A stretch of DNA of 64,000 nt from contig CAVSDF010000006.1 in the NCBI GenBank assembly GCA_963726715.1, positions 248,001 through 312,000 on the forward strand, read 5' to 3'. Below the pieces are notes generated by a model. The model saw nothing but the letters and a program-made list of their open reading frames with translations. It ran no database searches and was not told where the DNA came from. Positions within the stretch are counted from its first letter, which is position 1, and each line of letters begins with the position of its first letter. A program made the translations under genes and the position numbers. Origin of the DNA: CAVSDF01 sp963726715. Its GTDB lineage: Bacteria; Bacteroidota; Rhodothermia; Rhodothermales; BA12. Below, piece after piece: positions 25,667 through 35,540 of the stretch.

Positions 25667-27439
25667 GTGACCCGCACCCTCCGCACCGCCGCCCTCGCCG
25701 CCGCCCTCGCCCTCGTGGCCGGGGCGCCCGCGCGCGCGCAGGTCGGCAGCATCGGGGCCAGCGCCGTCGTGGACGCGTCCGACGCGCCAACGCTCGCGGT
25801 CGTCAGCGGAGAGCGCATCGACGGGGCGGCGTTCGCGGCGCGGTATGGCACGCTGCTCATCAAGGCCGGGCTGCCCGACGACGTGCGGCTGCGCCACCGC
25901 GTGCTGTCGGAGATGGTCGGCGAGCGGCTGCTGGTTCAGGAGGCGCGGGCGATCGGGCTGCCCGCGACGGCGGCGTACCGGCGCGAGGAAGCCCTCGCGC
26001 GGCGCCGCCTCGTCCTCGCCTACTACGCCGAGCGCGCCCTCTTCGAGCCGATCACCGTCACCGACGCCGAGCGCGAGGAGGCGTTCGCGCGCACCCGCAC
26101 GACCGTCACCGCGCGGCACCTCTACGCCCGAACCCGCGAGGCCGCCGAGGCCCTCCGCAGTCGCCTTGCGCGTGGCGAGCGCTTCGAGACCCTCGCCCGC
26201 GAGGTGTTTGCCGACAGCGCCCTCGCGGCGAGCGGCGGTCTGCTCGCGCCATTCTCGTTCGACGAGATGGACGCCGCCTTCGAAGACGCCGCCTTCACGC
26301 TCCCCATCGGCGTCGTCTCCGCGCCGGTGCGCACCGAGCAGGGGTATTCGGTGATCCGCGTCGAGCGGCGCGACGTGCTGCCGATTGCGAGCGGGACGGA
26401 CTTCGCGCGCATCCTCGACCGCCTCGACGCCTACGTCCGCACCCGCAAGCGGCAGGCCGCCCGCGCCGCCTTCCTCGTCCGCCGAGAGGCCGAGATGGCC
26501 CCGGCGCTCCACGCCGCCGGCATGAACGCCCTCCTGCGCCAGAGCGGCGCCATCGCCCGCCTCGACGGCGCGAGCGACGTGGAAGTCCGAACCGCCGTCG
26601 CGGCCACGGGGGACGATGCCCGGCTGCCCGCGATCACCTTCCGCAGCGGCACCCGGCAGGTGACGTGGACCGCCGCCGACGTCATCCGGCAGGCCGCCTT
26701 CGCCAGCGACCGCACGCGCGCCCGCATCGCCACGCCCGCCGATCTGGCCGCCGTCGTGCGGGCGCTCGCGCTCCAGCAGACGCTCGTCGACGAGGCCGCG
26801 GCGCGCGGGTACGACCGCGAGGCGCCGTACAGCCGCGCCGTCGCCGAGGCGATGGACGGCTACACGGTGCGCACGCGCCGCGTCGCGCTCGCACGTCCGA
26901 ACGCCCCCGAAGACTCGGTGCGCGCCGCCTTCGCGCGCGTCGAGGGCGACCTCGTGACGCCGCCGCGCGTCGATGTCTCCGAGATCATCGTCGGCGACGC
27001 GGCCCTCGCCGCGCGCCTGCGCCGCGACCTCGACGGCGGCGCCGACTTTGCCGCCCTCGCCCGCGCCCACAGCGAGCGTCCGGGCGCTGCCCGCAGCGGC
27101 GGACGCCTCGGCTGGGCCAGCGACGCCGAACTCGGCGCCCTCGCCGGTCCGCTCCTCGCCGCTCGGGATGGCGAGACGATCGGGCCGATGGCCGTCGGCG
27201 GGCGCTACGTGATCGCGCGCGTCCACGCCCGCGAGATGCCGCGCGCGATGACGTGGGAGGAGGCGCGGCCCTTCCTCGCGCGCATCGTCGGCGAGCGCAT
27301 CGGCAATCGCGCGTTCGAGGCGCATCTGAGCGCCCTCCGCGACCGCGCCACCATCGCCTTCGACGCCGACGCCCTCGTCGCCCTTCCGCTCTACCCCTCG
27401 GCGCCGCGCCCCGCGTCGTCGCCTGCCGCCTCGCGCTGA
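25667..27439 (+). CDS. Periplasmic parvulin-type peptidyl-prolyl isomerase (SurA/PrsA-like)
   Basis: A 590-aa exported protein (signal TLRTAALAAALALVAGAPARAQ). A SurA-N-like helical region (LLIKAGLPDDVRLRHRVLSEMVGERLLVQEARAIGL) is followed by two rotamase regions. The first (HLYARTREAAEALRSRLARGERFETLAREVFADSALAASGGLLAPFSFDEMDAAFEDAAFTLPIGVVSAPVRTEQGYSVIRV) is at about 145-235. The second (VDVSEIIVGDAALAARLRRDLDGGADFAALARAHSERPGAARSGGRLGWASDAELGAL) is at about 435-510. It is probably a chaperone for outer-membrane proteins. It begins with GTG 18 bases after the LacI gene and 46 bases before the TonB receptor, so it may help fold the barrels encoded downstream. Confidence 0.88.
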   Translation: MTRTLRTAALAAALALVAGAPARAQVGSIGASAVVDASDAPTLAVVSGERIDGAAFAARYGTLLIKAGLPDDVRLRHRVLSEMVGERLLVQEARAIGLPATAAYRREEALARRRLVLAYYAERALFEPITVTDAEREEAFARTRTTVTARHLYARTREAAEALRSRLARGERFETLAREVFADSALAASGGLLAPFSFDEMDAAFEDAAFTLPIGVVSAPVRTEQGYSVIRVERRDVLPIASGTDFARILDRLDAYVRTRKRQAARAAFLVRREAEMAPALHAAGMNALLRQSGAIARLDGASDVEVRTAVAATGDDARLPAITFRSGTRQVTWTAADVIRQAAFASDRTRARIATPADLAAVVRALALQQTLVDEAAARGYDREAPYSRAVAEAMDGYTVRTRRVALARPNAPEDSVRAAFARVEGDLVTPPRVDVSEIIVGDAALAARLRRDLDGGADFAALARAHSERPGAARSGGRLGWASDAELGALAGPLLAARDGETIGPMAVGGRYVIARVHAREMPRAMTWEEARPFLARIVGERIGNRAFEAHLSALRDRATIAFDADALVALPLYPSAPRPASSPAASR

Positions 27440-27484
27440 CCGCGCGCGACCCGCGCCCCCGTCTCGATTCTCCTCCCGCGCCCG

Positions 27485-30325
27485 ATGCTCTCCGTTCGAC
27501 CGATGCTCCGCCCGACATTGCGACCGCTCCTCGCCTTCCTGCTGCTCCTCGCCGCTGCCGCCCCCGCGCTCGCGCAGACGGGCAAGTTGCAGGGCACCGT
27601 CACCGAAGACGAGACCGGCGAGGGCTTCCCCGGCGTCAACGTGCGCATCGAGGGCACGACGCAGGGCGCGGCGACCGACATCGACGGCAAGTACGTCATC
27701 ATCGGCGTGCGGCCGGGCACCTACACGCTCGTCTTCTCCGCCGTCGGCTACCGCACCGAGCGCCGCGAAGGCGTCCGCGCCAACATCGACCTCACGACGA
27801 CCGTCGACGTCAAGATGAAGGAGGAAGGCGTGGGCGTCGACGAACTCGTCATCACCGCCGAGCCGCCTGCGGTGCGCCGCGACGTGACCTCGTCGGAGGC
27901 GCGCGTGACGAGCGAGACGCTCGACCGGCTGCCGGTGCAGGAGCTCGGGCAGGTCATCGCGGCGCAGGCAGGCGTCACCGACCGCGGCGGCATCCACATC
28001 CGCGGCGGGCGCTCGTCGGAAGTGCTCTACATGGTCGATGGCGTGCCGGTGACCGACTCGTACGACGGATCGCAAGCGGTGGCCGTCGAGAACGACGGCA
28101 TCGAAGAGCTCCAGGTCATCTCGGGGACGTTCAACGCGGAGTACGGCAACGCGATGTCGGGCATCATCAACATCGTGACGAAGGAAGGGCGCGGCGACCG
28201 CTACGCGGGCAACGTCGAGGCCTACTCGGGCACGTACCTCGTCGGCGACCGCAAGGGCGGGCGCGACCTGCTCTACGGCACCAACGCGCAGGACTACACC
28301 GTCGCGGGCGTCCAGTACCGCAACGTCGATCCGTTCGCTTACCTGAGCGCGAGCGCGAACCAGTACGCGAACGCAGCCTTCGGCCTCGAAGGGCCGCTGG
28401 TGAAGAACCGCGCGACCTTCTACGCGCTCGGACGCTACTTCAAGAACGACGGATGGCTCTACGGCGCCCGCCTGTTCAACCCCGACGGGACGCTCGGCGA
28501 CTCGTCGCGCGTGCCGCTCAACACCTTCGAGAAGTTCTCCTGGCAGACGAACCTCAAGCTGACGGTGACGCCCAAGATGCTCGTCAACGTCATTACCCTC
28601 GGCTCGACCTCGAACTCGCGCTCCGGCGACTTCGGCTACCGGTGGAATCCCGACGGGCGGCAGCGCGGCGACGACTTCGGCCTCGACTCGAAGATCAAGT
28701 TCACGCACCTGCTCACGAACACGACGTTCTACACCCTGGATGTGGCCCGCTTCTACCGCAAGGCCGAGTACGGCCTCTTCGGCAGCGCCACCGATGCGGG
28801 CTACAACGGCTTCACGCAGACGCCGCCCGAGTTCATCCTCGTGCGCGGCGACACGCTCCGGCAGGGCGACTTCACCGGCGGCGGGCGCTACCTCCGCGCG
28901 GGCACCGACCTCGGGCGCGGCGCCCGCACGACGCAGACGTTCATCGGCAAGGCCGACATGACGAGCCAGGTCACGCCCATCCACCTCGTCAAGGGCGGCT
29001 TCCAGGCCAAACTCGAAACGCTCGACTTCCTCGCCTACGGCCTCACCGACGGCGACGCGGGCACCGAGGGCTTCCAGGCGGGCATCCCCGACTCGACGAG
29101 CCTCGACTACAGCTCGTTCGACAACGTCCGGCCCGTCACGCTCTCGACGTACGTGCAGGACAAGATCGAACTCGAGTCGTTCGTCGTGAACGTCGGCCTG
29201 CGCTTCGACTACTTCAACGCCCGCGCGCGGCGCCCGAGCGACCCGAGCGACCCCAACATCTTCAACCCGTTCAAGAAGACCAACATCTACCGCGACACCA
29301 ACGGCAACGGCGTCATCGACGTGGCCGAGGAGACGGTGGCGAACGAGAAGACGGTTCAGGAGCGGATCGACGGCGGCTGGTACACGAAGGTCGATCCGAA
29401 ATTCGCCTTCTCGCCGCGCTTCGGCGTCGCCTACCCGATCTCCGACGCGGGCGTCATCCACTTCTCGTACGGCTACTTCCTGCAGATCCCGACGCTCAAC
29501 CGCCTCTTCGACAACTACGACTACAAGATCCGCAACACGTCCGGCAACTACGGGCCCTTCGGCAACCCGGACCTGAAGAACGAGACGACGACGATGTACG
29601 AGCTCGGCATCAAGCAGGGGCTGGGCGACTTCGTCGTCGACCTGACGGCCTACTACCGCGACGTGCGCAACTGGGTCGGCGTCAGCCCGACGATCCTCAC
29701 CGAGCTTCCGGGCGTCACCTACACGACGTGGGCCAACCGCGACTACGCCAACACCAAGGGCGTGACCGTCGCGCTCAACCGCCGCTTCGACGGGCGCTAC
29801 GGGTTCGACGCCAGCTACACGTTTCAGGTCGTCGAAGGCGGCCTGACCGACGGGACGGCGCAGTTCTTCCTCGGCAACCGCGCCGAGGCGGCGCTCCTGC
29901 CGCTCGACTGGGACCAGCGCCACAAGGTGTCGTTCTCGCTCTACACAGGGGGCAAGAACTGGGGCGCGAGCGCCTTCGCCAACGGCGGCTCGGGCTTCCC
30001 GTACACGCCCTTCTTCTCGCAGGCCTCGCAGGTCGGGCCGGACGCGCAGCAGCCGTACCCGGTCAACTCGCGCCGCATCCCGGCGCAGGTCCAGCTCGAC
30101 GTGAACGCCTACCGCGAGTTCCCCGTCGGAGGCCTCCGCCCGCGCCTGTTCGTGCAGGTCTTCAACCTCTTCGACCGCCGCAACGTGCAGGGCGTCTACG
30201 GCGACACCGGCCGCGCCGACTTCACGACGCAGTCGCCGGAGGTCTACGACGCGGGCTTCTACCGCAACCCCGGCTTCTACAGCGAGCCGCGCCGCATCCA
30301 CGCGGGCGTCGAGTTCCGTTTCTGA
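27485..30325 (+). CDS. TonB-dependent outer-membrane receptor with carboxypeptidase-regulatory-like N-terminal domain
   Basis: A 946-aa protein with a signal peptide ending ALAQ. Residues about 33-115 form a CarboxypepD_reg-like domain (GKLQGTVTEDETGEGFPGVNVRIEGTTQGAATDIDGKYVIIGVRPGTYTLVFSAVGY). The plug follows at about 130-240 (ELGQVIAAQAGVTDRGGIHIRGGRSSEVLYMVDGVPVTD ... FNAEYGNAMSGIINIVTKEG). The rest is a 22-strand barrel ending in RRIHAGVEFRF with C-terminal Phe. It imports a ligand too large for porins using TonB energy. Its neighbours suggest maltodextrin, but no SusD partner is present. The ATG at 27485 is used; a second in-frame ATG at 27503 is also possible. Confidence 0.93.
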   Translation: MLSVRPMLRPTLRPLLAFLLLLAAAAPALAQTGKLQGTVTEDETGEGFPGVNVRIEGTTQGAATDIDGKYVIIGVRPGTYTLVFSAVGYRTERREGVRANIDLTTTVDVKMKEEGVGVDELVITAEPPAVRRDVTSSEARVTSETLDRLPVQELGQVIAAQAGVTDRGGIHIRGGRSSEVLYMVDGVPVTDSYDGSQAVAVENDGIEELQVISGTFNAEYGNAMSGIINIVTKEGRGDRYAGNVEAYSGTYLVGDRKGGRDLLYGTNAQDYTVAGVQYRNVDPFAYLSASANQYANAAFGLEGPLVKNRATFYALGRYFKNDGWLYGARLFNPDGTLGDSSRVPLNTFEKFSWQTNLKLTVTPKMLVNVITLGSTSNSRSGDFGYRWNPDGRQRGDDFGLDSKIKFTHLLTNTTFYTLDVARFYRKAEYGLFGSATDAGYNGFTQTPPEFILVRGDTLRQGDFTGGGRYLRAGTDLGRGARTTQTFIGKADMTSQVTPIHLVKGGFQAKLETLDFLAYGLTDGDAGTEGFQAGIPDSTSLDYSSFDNVRPVTLSTYVQDKIELESFVVNVGLRFDYFNARARRPSDPSDPNIFNPFKKTNIYRDTNGNGVIDVAEETVANEKTVQERIDGGWYTKVDPKFAFSPRFGVAYPISDAGVIHFSYGYFLQIPTLNRLFDNYDYKIRNTSGNYGPFGNPDLKNETTTMYELGIKQGLGDFVVDLTAYYRDVRNWVGVSPTILTELPGVTYTTWANRDYANTKGVTVALNRRFDGRYGFDASYTFQVVEGGLTDGTAQFFLGNRAEAALLPLDWDQRHKVSFSLYTGGKNWGASAFANGGSGFPYTPFFSQASQVGPDAQQPYPVNSRRIPAQVQLDVNAYREFPVGGLRPRLFVQVFNLFDRRNVQGVYGDTGRADFTTQSPEVYDAGFYRNPGFYSEPRRIHAGVEFRF

Positions 30326-30442
30326 CACCGCGTTTCTGACCGCCGCCTCCGACCGGCACCCCGCCGCGCTCCCTCTGCTTCGCCTGCCGCTCGTGCGGCG
30401 CCTCCGGTTGCTCTGACGCCCGCGCCCGCACCGCTCCCCGAC

Positions 30443-33400
30443 ATGACTTCTTCCGTTTCCATGCACCGCCGTCTCTTGCCGATGCGTTCTGTGTCGCTCC
30501 GCTCCGGGCCGATGCGCCTCGCAGCTCTGCTCGCCGCCCTCGTGGTCTCGGTGCTTCCCGCCGCGCCCGTGGCCGCGCAGGCGCCGAACGCCACCACCTA
30601 CTCGCCGTCGAAGGAGCGCGTCGACCCGCTCGAGCGGCGCCGCGACGACATCCAGGGCAACAACATCCGCGCGACGATCACCAACTGGAACATGACGGGC
30701 CAGTCGGGGCAGCCGGGCGACTTCGCCTACGAGTACCCGAAGAACACGCGCCGCGTCTACATCGCCCTCTCGCAGCTCTGGGTCGGCGCCAAGGTCAAGG
30801 GCACCGCAGGCGCCGATCTCACGATCGTCGACGTGGCCGACTTCCGCACCAACCCCGACGGCGCGAGCCGCAACCGGTGGACGTTTCAGCCCATCAAGGG
30901 CTACGTCAACCCGGCCGGCGCCGCGCGCGGCATCGCGCAGAGCGACGACAAGGCCTCGTGGCCGCCCTTCTGGCCTGACAAGCTCACCGACGCGACCGAC
31001 CCCGGCTGGCGCGGATCGTGGAACGGCTTCTTCGGCAAGAACGTCTTCAACGCCGACCAGGAGTTCGTCTGGAAGTCGGGCGACGACCAGTACGACCGCT
31101 TCACCAACGACGCGACGGCCCCGCGCATCGGCGGCGCCTTCAACAAGTACTACCCGGACACCACCGACCTCGCGCGCAACGGCCTCGCCATCGTCACCGA
31201 GAGCCGGATGCTCGCGTGGAGCCAGACGCTCATCAAGGATGTCGTCTTCGCGCTCTACGGCGTCAAGAACGACGGATCGAAAGACCTCGGGCAGGTCGGC
31301 ATCTCGATGTGGCTCGCCGACATCGTCGGCGGTGACGGCGGCGACGACCGGCCGTTCTTCGACATCGGCGAGGACATCGTCTTCATGACCGACGCCGACG
31401 AGCGCGGCACGGCGCCCTTCGGCTCCGATGTCGTCGGCGTGGCGGGCATCGCGTTCCTCGAGACGCCCGGCAACGCGGCCAACCGCATCGACGACGACGG
31501 CGACGGCTCGACGCTCTCCGAAAGCCCCGGCAAGGGCGAGCCTGGAAGCCCGCTCATCACCGCCGACTTCCTCGTCGGCGAGAACCCGGCCAACGGCATC
31601 GACGACAACGGCAACGGCCTCATCGACGAATCCGGCGCCAACATCCCGTCGGCGGTCGTCGGCGTGACGAACCCCGGCGTCGGCTACGCGGACTACATCG
31701 ACAACGACGGCGACGGCGAGGCGGGCAGCCCGACCGTCACGAGCGCGATGATCGCGGCCGCGTCGTCGGACAAGTGGCAGCGCTGGCCCCCGAACTCCGA
31801 AACCGACGCCTTCCTCGCGCCGCTGCGCACGCAGCCGGGGTTCGATGCCGTCAAGGTCCACCTCGTCGGCGTCGGCAACGAAGACATCGGGCGCGGCTTC
31901 AAGGACGGCATCGACAACGGCGCGGCGACCTACACCGACGGACGCTACGTCTACACCGCCGAGCAGGGCAGCCCGGTCGTGACCGCCGCGATGGTGGCGA
32001 CCGCCGCCGCCGATGCCGTCGGGCAGCGCTTCGTCGTCCGCACCGCGGGCCGCATCTGCGCGATCCTCTACCGCCTCGGCCCTGAGGACATCGGAAAGGC
32101 CTACCGCGACTGCGTCGACAACGACCGCGACGGCGCCGTGGACGAGGGCATCGACGAGAACATCGACGAGATGATCGACGAGAGCCGCGACAACGGCATC
32201 GACGACGACGGCGACTGGAACCAGCTGCGCGACGACACCGGCCTCGACGGCGTCCGCTTCACCGGCGACCGCGGCGACGGCGACGCGCAGCCCACCTCGG
32301 GCGTCGGCACCGATTTGCCGGGCGAGAAGAACGTCGACAAGACCGACGTCTCGGAGTCCGACCAGATCGGCATCACCAACGTGCAGCGCCCGCCCGCCTT
32401 CTCGATCAACCTGCAGCAGCAGTCGGACGCGTTCCTCTTCAACACGTACATGCTGCCGGGCGAGATCTTCGCCGGGGCGCCGATTGCGGGCGAGAACGAC
32501 TTCGTGGTCTCGTCGGGCCTCTTCCCGCTGCGCGCGGGGCAGACGGAGCGCATCTCGCTCGCCTTCGCCATCGCCGCGAGCGGGCGCAACAACACGGAGA
32601 ACCAGGCCGAAGTCCTGCGCCGCGTCAACAACGCCCGCGACGCCTACTCCGCCGACTACCAGTTCGCGCAAGCACCGTCGACGCCGACGATCACCGCCGT
32701 GCCCGGCAACCGCCGCGTGACGCTCTACTGGGACGCCACCGCCGAGCGCTCCGAGGACCAGTTCCTCGCCGACCTCGGGCGTGACCCGCGCGACTTCGAG
32801 GGCTACCTCGTCTACCGCTCGACCGACCCCGCCTTCCTCGACCCGCTCGTCATCACCGACGGGCGCGGCAACCGCACGTTCCGCCAGCCGATCGCCCGCT
32901 TCGACCTCAAGAACGGCCTCCGCGGCTTCCACCCGGTCGACGTCAACGGCGTCAAGTTCTACCTCGGCGACGACACCGGCCTCTTGCACTCGTTCGTCGA
33001 TACGACCGCCGTCAACGGCGTGACGTACTACTACGCCGTGAGCTCGTTCGACCGCGGCGCCGCCGACATCGGCATCGCGCCGACGGAGAGCCCGATCCTC
33101 ATCGACCGCCGCGCCGACGGCACCGTCGTCACGGGCCCCAACGTGGCTATCGCCACGCCGAACGCGCCCGTCGCGGGCTACCAGGACGCGCGCCTCGACG
33201 ACATCAAGCGCACGGCCGGCTTCACGTCGAGCCAGATCGGCTACCGCATCGTCGATCCGACGGTGCTCAAGGCGGGCGGGCGCTACCGCGTCGTCTTCCA
33301 GGACACGCTCATCGCCGCGACCAACCCGGCGCTCCCGGACACGCTCACGACGAAAAACTTCTCCCTGATCGAGATCGCCACCGGCGACACGCTCGTGCGC

Positions 33401-34390
33401 CGCTCGCGCGCCTTCAAGACGGGCCGCGAGTTCCCGATCCTCGACGACCGTGGGCGCCCGCTCGGCTTCCAGCTGCTCTTCTTCAACGAAGCGCTCGTCG
33501 ACTACAACGCCGCGCAGTCGGGCTGGACGACCAACGCCGCTGAGATCCGCCCGGTGACGTTCACGCCGTACCAGGACGCCATCGAAGGCATCAAGGGCCT
33601 CCGAAACCCGGCGGACTACCGCGTCGACATCATCGGCGACGGGCAGGGGCGCTCGGTGGCGTTCCGGTTCTTCGGCATCACGCTGCCCGCGCGCCCGACC
33701 AACGTGCGCGTGACGAACACCTCGACCGGCAAGGAGGTCAAGTACGGCTACATCCGCGCCGTCAACAACGGCGCCGACGCCGAAGGGACGACGGCGGTCA
33801 AGTTCGAGGCCGACGCGACCGGCTCGGACCTCATCGTCGTCATCGAGCCCATCATCGGCGACCCGACGCAGCGCGAGCAGTTCACGTGGCAGATCGGCCT
33901 CTCGACGCTCCGCGAGAACGCCGCGCTCCGCAACCCGCGCCAGGGCGAGGCGGCGGTGCTCACGACGCGCAAGCCGTTCCTGCGCTCCGACGCCTTCGAG
34001 TTCACCGTCGCCGCCGCGACCGCCTCCGCCGACTCGGCGCGCGGCGTGCTCAGCCGCGTCCGCGTCGTGCCGAACCCGTACCGCGCCGCCAACGGCTTCG
34101 AGCCGCAAAGCGTTTACGACCAGGGCCGCGGCCCGCGCGTGATCCGCTTCACCAACCTGCCGCCGCAGGCCACCGTCCGCATCTTCACCGTCGATGGCCG
34201 CCGCGTGCGGACGCTCTCGATGAACGACGGCGTCAACGACCCGATGACCCCGTCGGCGCTCCTCAACGGCTCGCTCACGTGGGACCTGCTCTCGGACGAC
34301 AACATCTCCGTCTCCTACGGCATCTACCTCTACCACGTCGAGGCCCCCGGCATCGGCGAGAAGACGGGCACGTTCGCCATCATCAAGTAA
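30443..34390 (+). CDS. Large secreted protein with DxDxDG repeats, Fn3-like region and FlgD-like C-terminus
   Basis: A 1315-aa protein with a signal peptide (MRLAALLAALVVSVLPAAPVAAQ). The N-terminal part (about 60-330) is a conserved region of unknown fold beginning NNIRATITNWNMTGQSGQPGDFAYEYP. Residues about 345-595 hold five IDNDGDG-type units (NRIDDDGDGS, NGIDDNGNGLIDE, DYIDNDGDGE, DCVDNDRDGAVDE, NGIDDDGDW), which look like calcium-binding loops. Residues about 742-875 resemble a fibronectin type III module. The last 110 residues (VVPNPYRA...RVIRFTNLPPQATVRIFTVDGRRVRTL...YGIYLYHVEAPG) form a FlgD/T9SS-like Ig domain. It lies between the TonB receptor and a PorV-like barrel and may replace SusD as a surface ligand-binding subunit (inference). 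No enzymatic motif was seen. Confidence 0.8.
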   Translation: MTSSVSMHRRLLPMRSVSLRSGPMRLAALLAALVVSVLPAAPVAAQAPNATTYSPSKERVDPLERRRDDIQGNNIRATITNWNMTGQSGQPGDFAYEYPKNTRRVYIALSQLWVGAKVKGTAGADLTIVDVADFRTNPDGASRNRWTFQPIKGYVNPAGAARGIAQSDDKASWPPFWPDKLTDATDPGWRGSWNGFFGKNVFNADQEFVWKSGDDQYDRFTNDATAPRIGGAFNKYYPDTTDLARNGLAIVTESRMLAWSQTLIKDVVFALYGVKNDGSKDLGQVGISMWLADIVGGDGGDDRPFFDIGEDIVFMTDADERGTAPFGSDVVGVAGIAFLETPGNAANRIDDDGDGSTLSESPGKGEPGSPLITADFLVGENPANGIDDNGNGLIDESGANIPSAVVGVTNPGVGYADYIDNDGDGEAGSPTVTSAMIAAASSDKWQRWPPNSETDAFLAPLRTQPGFDAVKVHLVGVGNEDIGRGFKDGIDNGAATYTDGRYVYTAEQGSPVVTAAMVATAAADAVGQRFVVRTAGRICAILYRLGPEDIGKAYRDCVDNDRDGAVDEGIDENIDEMIDESRDNGIDDDGDWNQLRDDTGLDGVRFTGDRGDGDAQPTSGVGTDLPGEKNVDKTDVSESDQIGITNVQRPPAFSINLQQQSDAFLFNTYMLPGEIFAGAPIAGENDFVVSSGLFPLRAGQTERISLAFAIAASGRNNTENQAEVLRRVNNARDAYSADYQFAQAPSTPTITAVPGNRRVTLYWDATAERSEDQFLADLGRDPRDFEGYLVYRSTDPAFLDPLVITDGRGNRTFRQPIARFDLKNGLRGFHPVDVNGVKFYLGDDTGLLHSFVDTTAVNGVTYYYAVSSFDRGAADIGIAPTESPILIDRRADGTVVTGPNVAIATPNAPVAGYQDARLDDIKRTAGFTSSQIGYRIVDPTVLKAGGRYRVVFQDTLIAATNPALPDTLTTKNFSLIEIATGDTLVRRSRAFKTGREFPILDDRGRPLGFQLLFFNEALVDYNAAQSGWTTNAAEIRPVTFTPYQDAIEGIKGLRNPADYRVDIIGDGQGRSVAFRFFGITLPARPTNVRVTNTSTGKEVKYGYIRAVNNGADAEGTTAVKFEADATGSDLIVVIEPIIGDPTQREQFTWQIGLSTLRENAALRNPRQGEAAVLTTRKPFLRSDAFEFTVAAATASADSARGVLSRVRVVPNPYRAANGFEPQSVYDQGRGPRVIRFTNLPPQATVRIFTVDGRRVRTLSMNDGVNDPMTPSALLNGSLTWDLLSDDNISVSYGIYLYHVEAPGIGEKTGTFAIIK

Positions 34391-34397
34391 GCGCCCG

Positions 34398-35540
34398 ATG
34401 ACGACGCGCCCCGACGCCCCGACCCCCATGACGTACGTGACCCTTTCGATGCCCCGGCACTCGCCTCTGCGGCGCCCGCGCGTCCTCGCCGGTGCCTTCG
34501 CCCTTCTGCTGACCGTTCCGGCGGTCCACGCGCAGTCGAACGGCTCGCCCGGTGGCGTCGGCACGCAAGACCCGACGCCCTCGACGCGCGAGGTGAGCAA
34601 GCGCGGCCTGAGCGCCGCCTCGTTCCTGATGATGCCCGTCGGTGCCCGCGCGTCGGCGATGGGCGGGGCCGTCGTGGCCACGACGAACGACGCCTCGTCG
34701 GTCTACTGGAATCCGTCGGGCCTCGCGGCCGTGCAGGGCGGATCGTTTCAGGCCGAGTACGCGCAGTGGTTCAACACCATCGACTTCAACCACGCCGCCG
34801 TCGCCTACCCGCTCGCGGGCGGCACCGTGGCGGCCTCGGTGACGGCGCTGCGGACGCCGGAGATGGAGGAGACGACGCTCGACCAGCAGGACGGCACCGG
34901 GCGCACGTTCGACGCGGCGAGCTACGCCGTCGGCGTCTCGTACGCGCGGCAACTCACCGACCGCTTCGCCATCGGCGGAACCGTCAAGATGGTCAGCGAG
35001 CGCATCTCGGTCTCCAACGCGACCGGCTTCGCCGTCGATCTCGGGACGATGTTCGTGACGCCCCTGCGCGGCATCCGGCTCGGCGCCTCGATCTCCAACT
35101 TCGGCACCAAGCTCCAGATACGCGGCGACGACCTGCGCATCGCCGCCGACGTCGATCCGAACAACTCGGGCAACGGCACGCAGAACCCGGCGCAGCTCGA
35201 AACCGGCTCCTTCGATCTGCCGCTCACGATGCGCGTCGGCCTCGCCGGCGAGGCGTACCGGTCGGATCAGGCCCGCCTGACGCTCGCCGTCGATGCGCTC
35301 TCGCCCTCGACGGCGCAGCAGTACGTGAACGTCGGCGCCGAGGTCGGGCTGATGAACGACCTTGTGATGGTGCGCGGCGGCTACAACGAGCTGTTCATGC
35401 CCGGCTCGTCGCACGGCTTCACTGCGGGCGGTGGCCTGCGCTACGGCTTCGGGACGCTCCGCCTCGCCCTCGACTACGCCTTCGAATCGAGCAAGTACTT
35501 CGACGGCGTCAACCGCGTCACCCTCGCCATCGGCTTCTGA
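34398..35540 (+). CDS. PorV/PorQ family outer-membrane beta-barrel protein
   Basis: A 380-aa protein with an export signal (RVLAGAFALLLTVPAVHAQ) and the PorV/PorQ hallmark near the mature N-terminus, SAASFLMMPVGARASAMGGAVVATTNDASSVYWNPSGLA. FadL-like barrel strands follow, ending in VTLAIGF with terminal Phe. PorV shuttles T9SS cargo to the cell surface; paralogues often accompany TonB receptors in Rhodothermota. It starts 8 bases after the 1315-aa protein gene, so the two are co-transcribed. Alternative in-frame ATGs at 34428 and 34449 would give shorter signals. Two proteins encoded downstream carry T9SS sorting tails. Confidence 0.88.
   Translation: MTTRPDAPTPMTYVTLSMPRHSPLRRPRVLAGAFALLLTVPAVHAQSNGSPGGVGTQDPTPSTREVSKRGLSAASFLMMPVGARASAMGGAVVATTNDASSVYWNPSGLAAVQGGSFQAEYAQWFNTIDFNHAAVAYPLAGGTVAASVTALRTPEMEETTLDQQDGTGRTFDAASYAVGVSYARQLTDRFAIGGTVKMVSERISVSNATGFAVDLGTMFVTPLRGIRLGASISNFGTKLQIRGDDLRIAADVDPNNSGNGTQNPAQLETGSFDLPLTMRVGLAGEAYRSDQARLTLAVDALSPSTAQQYVNVGAEVGLMNDLVMVRGGYNELFMPGSSHGFTAGGGLRYGFGTLRLALDYAFESSKYFDGVNRVTLAIGF

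Noticed and set aside
26665..30339. Plus-strand open frame of about 1220 codons overlapping the PPIase and TonB receptor
   Set aside because: Shifted frame of two supported genes; no protein-like features.
34107..34120. AAAGCGTTTACG resembling a LacI-type operator
   Set aside because: It lies inside the coding sequence of the 1315-aa protein, is not a full palindrome, and no promoter is next to it.
25493..34681. Minus-strand open frame of more than 3000 codons opposite the glucan locus
   Set aside because: Same antisense effect over the PPIase, TonB receptor and 1315-aa genes, all of which show domains and signal peptides.
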